DNA from: an uncultured bacterium
GTDB taxonomy: Bacteria > Verrucomicrobiota > Kiritimatiellia > RFP12 > UBA1067
Length of the DNA: 16,821 nucleotides
Direction: 5' to 3'
Assembly (NCBI GenBank): GCA_900547945.1
Contig: URIT01000068.1
Location: 1-16,821, forward strand
Part shown: piece after piece, positions 1 through 5,749 of the stretch
Position numbering within the stretch: position 1 is the first letter of the stretch
Layout of the letters: every line of letters starts with the position of its first letter
Position numbers and translations under genes: made by a program
Notes under the pieces: model-generated
What the model was told of the DNA's origin: nothing
Databases searched by the model: none
What the model saw: only the letters and a program-made list of their open reading frames with translations

Positions 1-39
1 CGGGCGTCGGGCTTTCGTGGCGGACGAGGTGGCGGATGA
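1..39 (+). CDS. possible C-terminal end of an upstream gene (RGG-like tail)
   Basis: Frame 1 reads R-A-S-G-F-R-G-G-R-G-G-G and stops at TGA 37-39. A short Gly/Arg tail like this is typical of the C-terminus of bacterial DEAD-box RNA helicases and small RRM-type RNA-binding proteins, so the window may begin at the last codons of such a gene. Only 12 residues are visible, and random GC-rich DNA can also spell Gly and Arg, so the identification is weak. The other two forward frames stay open further (to 260 and 310) but have arginine- and proline-rich compositions that look non-coding. Confidence 0.25.
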   Translation, partial: RASGFRGGRGGG

Positions 40-68
40 AGCCGCGCGCAAGCCAACCTCAAAACCAT

Positions 69-103
69 TCTCCGTGTCCCCGTGCCTCCGCGCGCTCCGT
101 GTT
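69..103 (-). repeat. CACGGAG-type short degenerate repeat
   Basis: On the plus strand, variants of CTCCGTG follow one another: TCTCCGTG, CCCCGTG, CCTCCGCG and GCTCCGTG, at intervals of about 8 to 10 bases. On the minus strand this reads as CACGGAG units followed by GAATGG. Strings of CACGGAG/CACAGAG units occur as dispersed intergenic repeats in a range of bacteria, which is recalled rather than checked. Whether this is a member of a genomic family cannot be decided from a single copy. Confidence 0.4.
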
Positions 104-170
104 AACCGGCCGGAGGCCCGGTCCCCGGTCCGGTTCACTGTCGTACGCCACGTGCCAGGGGCGGGCCGCC

Positions 171-195
171 GAGGACGTCGGCCCCTACCACCCAT
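171..195 (-). repeat. shared intergenic motif, copy A
   Basis: Read on the minus strand from 190 to 171, this matches 2810-2829 at 18 of 20 positions (TGGTAGGGGYCGACGTCCYC). In both copies ATGGGTG lies just upstream. In this copy the bases after the core can fold into a GC hairpin (GGGCCG with CGGCCC-like bases). Both copies sit in non-coding DNA ahead of an operon, in opposite orientations relative to the downstream genes. Confidence 0.5.
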
Positions 196-306
196 CCTGC
201 CCCGACGCGGCCTGGCGCGTGAAGGACCCGCGCCGCCCTCGGCGTGGAACGTCCGAATGAGTCGTGTGCGTGATGCGACGGCAGGCGGTACGTTGCTGAT
301 TCTGCG

Positions 307-336
307 TTGACGGGTGAAAGGAGGGTGGGGTATACT
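307..336 (+). promoter_or_regulatory. sigma70-type promoter of the KASIII-FkbH operon
   Basis: TTGACG (307-312) and TATACT (331-336) are separated by 18 bp, close to the sigma70 consensus. Transcription would start near 343-345, leaving only a few bases before ATG 349. A good Shine-Dalgarno-like AAAGGAGG lies at 317-324, inside the promoter spacer, so a transcript from this promoter could not contain it. Either the message is nearly leaderless or a second promoter lies upstream. Confidence 0.65.
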
Positions 337-348
337 GTGCTTCTACGC

Positions 349-1299
349 ATGCAGAACATGATTGAACTCGAGAATCTGTCGCTTGACGCGCTTTTCGGCT
401 GCGTGCCGGCGAACGTGGTGGACAACCGCGAGCTGTGTACGGCGCTCGTGGGCGCGGCGAAGGCGGAGTCGATCGTGAAGTCGACGGGCTTCGCGGTCCG
501 GCGCGTGCTGGAGCCGGGGCGGACCGTCCTCGACCTCATGCTGCCGGCGGCACGGCGGGCGCTCGCGGGTGTCGATCCGGCGGAGGTGGGGGGCGTGGTG
601 GCGGTGAGCTTTTCGGCGCCGGAACGCTTCCCCGCGCTTGCGGTGCGGCTCCAGCAAGAACTGGGGCTTGCGCGGGACGCGGCGGCGCTCGACCTCCAGA
701 TGGCGTGCGGAGGGTATCCGTATGGTCTGCTGGTGGCGGGGCAGCTCGCTGCCGCGACGGGAAGGAGGATCCTGCTCGTCGACGGCGATGTGCAGTCCGC
801 CCACGTGGACACGGCGGACGTCGCGACGCTGGCCGTGATGTCCGACGCCGCGACGGCGACGCTGGTCGCGGCGGAGGGGGAGGCGCCGGCTCGGTTCGCG
901 TTCTACACGGACGGCGCGGGCGCGGACGTGCTGCGGTGCGGGGCGGACGGGAAGATCCGCATGGACGGCTTCGGCGTCTTCCGCTTCGTGGCGGGTCCGG
1001 TGGCGGCGTTCCTGAAGGGCTTCCACGCCGCGAACCCCGCCATCGACCTCTTCGTGCCGCATCAGGCGAACCTCTACATGGTGCGGCAGCTCGCGAAGAC
1101 GCTCGGCCTCGCGGGCCGCCTTCTGACGAGCGGCGAACGCTACGCGAACCCCGGTTCGTGTTCGGTCGCGCTGACGCTCGCCGCGCACGGGGAGGCGGCG
1201 GGGCGTGCGCTCCTCGCCGGTTTCGGCGCGGGGCTTGCGGCGTCGACGGCGTGCGTGACGATTCCGCAAACCTGTCGGCGGGGCGTCGTCGAAACATGA
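349..1299 (+). CDS. 3-oxoacyl-ACP synthase III-like (FabH-type KASIII) enzyme
   Basis: The 316-residue product has the thiolase fold signature of ketoacyl-ACP synthase III, which condenses an acyl-CoA or acyl-ACP with an ACP-bound unit in the cytoplasm. The catalytic triad is visible: C120 (in QMACGG), H238 (in VPHQANLY) and N267 (in RYANPGS); the PHQAN motif contacts ACP. Length is close to E. coli FabH (317). Because the partner gene is FkbH-type, a specialised role (acyl transfer or condensation with a glyceryl unit) is more likely than housekeeping fatty acid initiation; this is inferred from context. The start is uncertain: ATG 349 fits the promoter, GTG 337 would sit 12 bases after AAAGGAGG, and ATG 358 is also possible. 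The gene ends in an ATGA overlap with the next gene, implying translational coupling. Confidence 0.85.
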   Translation: MQNMIELENLSLDALFGCVPANVVDNRELCTALVGAAKAESIVKSTGFAVRRVLEPGRTVLDLMLPAARRALAGVDPAEVGGVVAVSFSAPERFPALAVRLQQELGLARDAAALDLQMACGGYPYGLLVAGQLAAATGRRILLVDGDVQSAHVDTADVATLAVMSDAATATLVAAEGEAPARFAFYTDGAGADVLRCGADGKIRMDGFGVFRFVAGPVAAFLKGFHAANPAIDLFVPHQANLYMVRQLAKTLGLAGRLLTSGERYANPGSCSVALTLAAHGEAAGRALLAGFGAGLAASTACVTIPQTCRRGVVET

Positions 1300-2726
1300 A
1301 GATCGCCCTCCTCGGAAACGTGACGCTCGACCTCCTCGCCCAGGACTTCCGCCGGGCGGGGGATGCGGTCTACCTCGCGCCCGGCTTCGACACCTGGCGG
1401 CAGGACGCGCTCGATCCGGCGGGCGGACTCCAGGCGTTCGCCCCCGAGGCCGTTCTGCTCGTGGTGGAGGGGGGCGCTTCGGCGGATGACCGCGCGCTCC
1501 TCCGCGCGCGCTTCCCGTCTGCGCGCATCGTCGTGCCCGACCTCGCGCAGCTCGCGCGGGAGACGCCGGGGTTCTGGGATGCGCGGATGCGCGCGCTCGC
1601 GGCGATGCCGTTTTCCCTTGCGGGGCTTCGGGCGGTCGAGGACGAGTTCCGCTTCCTCGTCGGCGCGGCGCCGAAGAAGGTTCTCGCCGTCGATGCGGAC
1701 AACACGCTCTGGCGCGGCATCGTCTCGGAGGACGGTGCGGAGGCCGTCACTCCGTTCGCCGCGTTCCAGGAGGGCCTGCGCGCGCTTCGGGCGCGCGGCG
1801 TGCTGCTCGTGCTCCTCTCGAAGAACGATCCGCCGGACAACACGGCGGCGCCGCTTGCGCGGGCGTTTGCACGGGCGGACATGCCCCTCGCGCTCGCCGA
1901 CTTCACGGCGGTGGGCGTGAACTGGGCGCCCAAGGCGGGGAACCTGCTGGACATCTGCCGCGCGCTCAACCTGGGCGTCGAGTCGGTCGTCTTCGTGGAC
2001 GACAATCCGCACGAGCGCGCGCAGATGGTGGCGCACCTGCCCGATGTGGCGGTGCCGCCGTTCCCGGACGACCTCATGCGGCCGGCGGCGTTCCTGCGGC
2101 GGCTGGACGCCGCGTATTTCGCCGACGTGGGCGGAACGGCGGAAGACCGCGCGCGCGCGGGACAGTACCGGGCGGAGGCGGCGCGCCGGGCGTCCGCCGC
2201 GTCCGCCGCGACGCTGGACGACTATCTGGACGGACTGAAGATGACGTGCCGCATGGCGCGTGCGACCCCGGCGGACGTACCGCGCCTTGCGCAGATGGCG
2301 GGGAAGACGAACCAGTTCAACGCGACGACGATCCGGAGGGGGGCGGACGAATGGGCCGCGCTCGTCGCCGATCCCGCGAAGCGGGTGTGGACGTTCCGCA
2401 TGGCCGACGCCTTCGGCGAGATGGGGCTCGTGTGCTACGTCGTCTACGATGCCGCGTCCGCCCGCGTCACCGACTTCGTGATGAGCTGCCGGGCGATGGG
2501 GCGCACGCTCGAACACTTCGCGCTCAACGCCGTGCGCCGCGCGCTGGCGGCGGAGGGGTTGCCCCTTGCGGGCATCGACTGCGTGCCGACGGCGAAGAAC
2601 GGCCCGTTCCGGGCCTTCCTCGCCGCCGCCGGCAACGCGCGCGACCTCAGGACCCACGTCCGGGATGGCGCCACGGTCGCGACAAGCGCGCCCCTCCCGA
2701 CTGCCGCCCGCCCCGTTGTGCTATAA
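1296..2726 (+). CDS. FkbH-family protein (HAD-IIIC phosphatase plus acyltransferase-like domain)
   Basis: The product has 476 residues. Residues 1-120 resemble the SGNH-like N-terminal part of FkbH proteins. Residues 125-290 are a HAD-superfamily IIIC domain: motif I D133-A-D135-N-T-L-W, motif II S175 in LSKND, motif III K213 in WAPK, and motif IV D235-D236-N-P. Residues 320-460 are a GNAT-like domain with S-C398-R-A-M-G-R, a conserved FkbH feature. Characterised FkbH proteins take D-1,3-bisphosphoglycerate, remove phosphate and load a glyceryl group onto an acyl carrier protein. Its ATG lies in the ATGA overlap (1296-1299) with the KASIII gene. No carrier-protein gene is next to it, so its ACP must be encoded elsewhere. 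The family call is firm; the exact product is not known. The stop codon overlaps the -10 box of the next promoter. Confidence 0.88.
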   Translation: MKIALLGNVTLDLLAQDFRRAGDAVYLAPGFDTWRQDALDPAGGLQAFAPEAVLLVVEGGASADDRALLRARFPSARIVVPDLAQLARETPGFWDARMRALAAMPFSLAGLRAVEDEFRFLVGAAPKKVLAVDADNTLWRGIVSEDGAEAVTPFAAFQEGLRALRARGVLLVLLSKNDPPDNTAAPLARAFARADMPLALADFTAVGVNWAPKAGNLLDICRALNLGVESVVFVDDNPHERAQMVAHLPDVAVPPFPDDLMRPAAFLRRLDAAYFADVGGTAEDRARAGQYRAEAARRASAASAATLDDYLDGLKMTCRMARATPADVPRLAQMAGKTNQFNATTIRRGADEWAALVADPAKRVWTFRMADAFGEMGLVCYVVYDAASARVTDFVMSCRAMGRTLEHFALNAVRRALAAEGLPLAGIDCVPTAKNGPFRAFLAAAGNARDLRTHVRDGATVATSAPLPTAARPVVL

Positions 2727-2727
2727 T
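2719..2727 (+). promoter_or_regulatory. extended -10 promoter at the end of the FkbH gene
   Basis: TG-C-TATAAT (TG 2719-2720, TATAAT 2722-2727) is a perfect extended -10 element overlapping the FkbH stop codon (TAA 2724-2726). No good -35 box is seen, which extended -10 promoters do not need. Transcription would begin near 2733-2736 and run into the structured intergenic region and possibly on into the ATPase operon. Confidence 0.5.
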
Positions 2728-2796
2728 TGCCGCGTGAGTCCGCCGTCCATCCGCCGCGCCCTACCATGTGGTGCGGACAGGACGTGGGGTGTGGAC

Positions 2797-2829
2797 ATGG
2801 GTGGGTGCATGGTAGGGGTCGACGTCCCC
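2797..2829 (+). repeat. shared intergenic motif, copy B
   Basis: Positions 2810-2829 match the minus strand of 190-171 at 18 of 20 positions, with ATGGGTG just upstream in both (here 2797-2803). The first eight bases of the core (TGGTAGGG) also occur inverted at 2759-2766, forming the arm of a perfect inverted repeat. See copy A at 171-195. Confidence 0.5.
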
Positions 2830-2847
2830 CGTGGCTGTCGCGGTCGC

Positions 2848-2877
2848 TTGATTTGCGGCTGCGAAATCGTGTATAAT
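2848..2877 (+). promoter_or_regulatory. sigma70-type promoter of the V-ATPase D-I-K operon
   Basis: TTGATT (2848-2853) and TATAAT (2872-2877) are 18 bp apart. Transcription would start near 2884, giving a leader of about 23 bases before ATG 2907. The -35 hexamer lies in the loop of an inverted repeat (2838-2864). A small TCCCGT-TTTTG-ACGGGA stem-loop covers 2881-2897. Only a weak GGGA (2894-2897) precedes the start codon, so initiation does not rest on a strong Shine-Dalgarno. Confidence 0.65.
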
Positions 2878-2906
2878 AGTTCCCGTTTTTGACGGGATCT
2901 TAGACC

Positions 2907-3515
2907 ATGGCGAAAATCAAACTGACCAAGACGGAGCTGAAGGCCCAGACGGACGCGCTCAAGCGTTTCCAGCGTTTTCTGCCCATGCTGCAGTTGAAGA
3001 AGCAGCAGCTTCAGGGCGAAATCGCGGGAATCGTCGCGCAGGCGGACGCCGTGACGGCGCGCGAGAAGGCCGTGCGCGCGGGGCTTGATGCCTGGGTGGG
3101 CCTCTTCGCGACGGGCGACGACCTGCTCGGCGGACTCGTCGCCGTGAAGGAGGTCCGCATGTCGAAGGCCAACATCGCCGGCGTCGAGATTCCCGTGTTC
3201 GACGGCATCGAGACGGACGTGAAGAGCGTCGACCTCTGGGAGACGCCGGCGTGGGTCGACGACGCCGTGGCGGCGCTCACCTCCGTCCTCGCGCTCCAGT
3301 GCGAGCGGGCCGTGCTGCAGCGCCAGCGCGAGCTGATCGCCGCCGAGCTGCGCACGACCTCGCAGCGCGTGAACCTCTTCGAGAAGGTGAAGATCCCCCA
3401 GTGCAGGGAGAACATCCGCGTGATCAAGATCGCGATCGGCGACGAGCAGACCGCGGCCGTGACGCGCGGCAAGATCGCGAAGGGCCGTGCGCCCGGCGGG
3501 GAGGATGCGGCATGA
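2907..3515 (+). CDS. atpD: V-type ATP synthase/ATPase subunit D
   Basis: The 202-residue product matches the V/A-ATPase D subunit, the central rotor stalk that turns inside the A3B3 head and couples catalysis to the membrane ring. The N-terminal MAKIKLTKTELKAQ followed by a long helix (LKRFQRFLPMLQLKKQQL) is typical, as is the C-terminal helix (TTSQRVNLFEKVKIP); the two form a coiled coil. Length is normal for the family. It has its own promoter and overlaps the subunit I gene by ATGA (3512-3515). In organisms such as Chlamydia the order is E-x-A-B-D-I-K; here A and B do not precede D. Confidence 0.93.
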   Translation: MAKIKLTKTELKAQTDALKRFQRFLPMLQLKKQQLQGEIAGIVAQADAVTAREKAVRAGLDAWVGLFATGDDLLGGLVAVKEVRMSKANIAGVEIPVFDGIETDVKSVDLWETPAWVDDAVAALTSVLALQCERAVLQRQRELIAAELRTTSQRVNLFEKVKIPQCRENIRVIKIAIGDEQTAAVTRGKIAKGRAPGGEDAA

Positions 3516-5224
3516 TCGTTCCAATGAAGCACCTCACGCTGCTGTGCGTGGCGAAGGAGGGCGAGAAGGCGCTGGAGGCGCTGCGCGACCTCGGATGCGT
3601 CCACGTTGATTTCTCCGGCGCGGCGTCTGCGGCGTTCGCGGAGGCGAAGGGCGCGCTCGCGGATGCCGAGCGCGCGGTGCGCGTGCTCGCGAAGGCGGCG
3701 AAGGAGGCCTCCGCCGAGGCGGCGGACGCGCGGTTCGAGGCCGTGCGCAACGCAGATCTCGTGAAGGCGGTCCTCAAGGCGGAGGCGGAGCGCCAGGCGC
3801 TTGTGGACACGGCGGAGGCCCTGCGCCAGACGGTGCGGAAGTACGAGCCCTACGGCGACTTCGACCCCGCGCTCGCGAAGAGCCTCCTGGACCGCGGCAT
3901 CGACCTTGCGTCCGTCGTGGATCTGCCGGACCCGCTGCCGGCGGAACGCCTTTCCGAAACACGCCGGAAGCTGGCCGAGACCGAGGCCGCCGCCACGGCC
4001 ATCCAGTGCGCGCTGGCCGCGCTGAACCACCGCGCGCGCGCGATTCTGGACCGCTATCCCGAACTGCGGGACCGCATGGCCTTCGCGGCGGCGCGCGATG
4101 CGCTCGCGACGCAGGGCGTCGTGTCGTGGATCGAGGGATGGGTGCCGCAGGACGCGGTGCCGAAGGTACGGGCGAAGGCGGTCACGAAGGCCTGGGGCAT
4201 CCTGCTGCGCGACGCGGAGCCGGGCGAGGATCCGCCCACGCTGGTGCGGCCGCCCAGAATGTTCCGTTCCGTCGCGGTGCTGTTTGCGGGGCTCGGCATC
4301 GCGCCGGCCTATACGGAATCGGACGTGTCGGTGCCGTTCATGTGCTATTTCTCGCTGTTCTTCGCGATGCTCGTGGGGGACGGCGCGTACGGGGCGATCT
4401 TCCTTGCGGCGACGCTCTTCGGCTGGTGGAAGACGCGCCCGAAGGGCGAGGCGGGGCACCGGCCGCGCGCGGTGCGCAGCTGGCTCACGCTCCTGACGGT
4501 CTTCTCGTCCGCCACCGTCGTCTGGGGCGTCCTCTCCAACACCTGGTTCGGCGCGGGGATTCCCTGGTGCAGGGACTGGCCGACGGTGAGATGGTTGGCG
4601 GACCCGAGCTACAACAACATGATGCTCCTCTGCTTCACGATCGGCGTCTCGCACCTCATGCTGGCGCGCCTCTGGAACGGTGTCTGCAAGTGGCCGGATT
4701 CGACGGCGCTCGCGGAGTTCGGGTGGGCGGGCATCCTCCTCACGATGTACCTCGTCACGAACACGATCGTCAAGATCTTCCCCGCGTTCCCGGCGTGGGG
4801 GTACTGGGTGGGCGGCATCTCGATCGCCCTCGTGTTCCTCTTCACGGTCAAGCCGTCCGAACTGAAGGCGCATGGCGCGGAACTGGGCATGCTGCCGCTC
4901 AGCATCATGAGCGCGCTGGGGGACGTCATTTCGTACGTGCGCCTCTTCGCGGTGGGGCTCGCCTCGGTGAAGGTGGCGGAGAACTTCAACATGATGGCGT
5001 TGGACGTCGCGCACGTCGGGCACGTCTGGTGGACCTCCGCGCTCCTCGCGGTGGGGATGGTCGTGATCCTGCTTGTGGGGCACGGGCTAAACCTCGCGAT
5101 GGCGGGGCTTTCGATCCTCGTCCACGCCGTGCGCCTGAACACGCTGGAGTTCTCGAACCACAAGGGCGTCTCGTGGTCGGGGCATGCGTTCCGGCCCTTC
5201 CGCCGGGAGAGTGTGCGGCCCTAG
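3512..5224 (+). CDS. atpI: V-type ATP synthase/ATPase subunit I (stator a-subunit)
   Basis: This 570-residue protein is the membrane stator subunit that forms the ion half-channels against the K ring. Residues 1-255 are a cytoplasmic domain rich in Ala, Glu and Lys coiled-coil sequence (including the start MKHLTLLCVAKEG). About eight membrane segments follow between residues 256 and 570. R477, in SYVRLFAVG, corresponds to the essential arginine of the family. Length is at the short end for bacterial subunit I. The start ATG 3512 lies in an ATGA overlap with subunit D and has GGGGAGGA six bases upstream; ATG 3524 is an alternative. The 49-bp gap before subunit K holds that gene's ribosome site. 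Confidence 0.92.
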   Translation: MIVPMKHLTLLCVAKEGEKALEALRDLGCVHVDFSGAASAAFAEAKGALADAERAVRVLAKAAKEASAEAADARFEAVRNADLVKAVLKAEAERQALVDTAEALRQTVRKYEPYGDFDPALAKSLLDRGIDLASVVDLPDPLPAERLSETRRKLAETEAAATAIQCALAALNHRARAILDRYPELRDRMAFAAARDALATQGVVSWIEGWVPQDAVPKVRAKAVTKAWGILLRDAEPGEDPPTLVRPPRMFRSVAVLFAGLGIAPAYTESDVSVPFMCYFSLFFAMLVGDGAYGAIFLAATLFGWWKTRPKGEAGHRPRAVRSWLTLLTVFSSATVVWGVLSNTWFGAGIPWCRDWPTVRWLADPSYNNMMLLCFTIGVSHLMLARLWNGVCKWPDSTALAEFGWAGILLTMYLVTNTIVKIFPAFPAWGYWVGGISIALVFLFTVKPSELKAHGAELGMLPLSIMSALGDVISYVRLFAVGLASVKVAENFNMMALDVAHVGHVWWTSALLAVGMVVILLVGHGLNLAMAGLSILVHAVRLNTLEFSNHKGVSWSGHAFRPFRRESVRP

Positions 5225-5273
5225 GGTGATTTCGTCGAAGAAAAACCGAGTGAATTGAAACAAAGGAGAAACC

Positions 5274-5732
5274 ATGAGTGATGCAGCAATGATCGTCGCG
5301 GGCGCCATCGCCTGCTTGGGGCTTTCCGGCGCGGGCAGCGCGCTTGGAACGGGTCTGGCGGCCTCCGCCGCCGTTGGCGCGTGGAAGAAGTGCTACGCCG
5401 CGAACAAGCCGGCGCCGTTCCTGCTGCTCTCCTTCGTGGGCGCGCCGATCACCCAGACGCTCTACGGCATGATCCTGATGTTCACCATGCTCGGCAAGGT
5501 CGGCAAGGTCGCGGCCGGTTCGGGCGTGCCCGTCCTCGTGGCGGGGATCTTCGCCGGCCTCGCGATCGGCCTCTCGGCGCTCTTCCAGGGCCGTGCCGCC
5601 GCCGCCGCCTGCGACGCGCAGGCCGAGACGAACCAGGGCTTCACGAACTATCTCGCCGCGATCGGCATCGTCGAGACGGTGGCCATCTTCGCGATGGTGT
5701 TCGCGCTCATCGCCCTCGGCTCGGTGAAGTAG
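5274..5732 (+). CDS. atpK: V-type ATP synthase/ATPase subunit K (proteolipid, probably Na+-binding)
   Basis: The 152-residue, four-helix proteolipid forms the rotating membrane ring. It is a duplicated hairpin in which only the second half keeps the ion-binding carboxylate: E134 in GIVETVAIF, with Q61 at the equivalent place in the first half. Residues known to coordinate Na+ in Enterococcus hirae NtpK (T64, Q65, Y68, Q110, E139) have counterparts T60, Q61, Y64, Q105 and E134 with nearly the same spacing, pointing to Na+ rather than H+ coupling. A strong AAAGGAG (5262-5268) precedes ATG 5274 by five bases, fitting the high copy number this subunit needs. It follows subunit I by 49 bp. Confidence 0.93.
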   Translation: MSDAAMIVAGAIACLGLSGAGSALGTGLAASAAVGAWKKCYAANKPAPFLLLSFVGAPITQTLYGMILMFTMLGKVGKVAAGSGVPVLVAGIFAGLAIGLSALFQGRAAAAACDAQAETNQGFTNYLAAIGIVETVAIFAMVFALIALGSVK

Positions 5733-5749
5733 CGGAAGGGGTCTGTGGC

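Larger units (their letters stand above)
40..306. other. intergenic region with repeat-like sequence
   Basis: This stretch before the first operon has no convincing gene. Open frames crossing it in several directions have shadow-type composition (Arg, Pro, Ser) and no recognisable domain. It contains a CTCCGTG-type repeat (69-103), a tandem heptamer CCCGGTC at 117-123 and 124-130, and a minus-strand copy of a 20-nt motif that recurs at 2810-2829. Nothing recognisable was seen in about 200-306 apart from the lead-in to the promoter at 307. Confidence 0.6.
2734..2890 (+). ncRNA. candidate structured RNA or leader between FkbH and the ATPase operon
   Basis: Downstream of the extended -10 box are two inverted repeats. 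The first is a perfect 10-bp pair, CCCTACCATG (2759-2768) with CATGGTAGGG (2808-2817), extendable by two G-U pairs. The second is TCGCGGTCGC (2838-2847) with GCGGCTGCGA (2855-2864), a 10-bp stem with two G-U wobbles and a 7-nt loop. A T-run lies at 2886-2890. The wobble pairs suit RNA folding. There is no recognised RNA family, and the same DNA holds the next promoter, so this may be a small RNA, a regulatory leader, or only a degenerate repeat. A 52-codon frame opening with GTG 2734 also spans it but has no recognisable protein sequence. Confidence 0.35.

Noticed and set aside
69..103. CRISPR remnant
   Set aside because: The CTCCGTG units are only 7-8 bases, degenerate and adjacent, without spacers.
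17..310. 97-codon forward frame in the first intergenic region
   Set aside because: Composition (Pro, Arg, Ser) looks non-coding, it crosses the repeat-like DNA and the -35 box, and no family is recognised.
2734..2892. Possible leaderless 52-codon peptide starting at GTG 2734
   Set aside because: It coincides with an expected transcription start but spans inverted repeats and the shared motif, and the sequence has no recognisable protein character; an RNA or repeat explanation is preferred.
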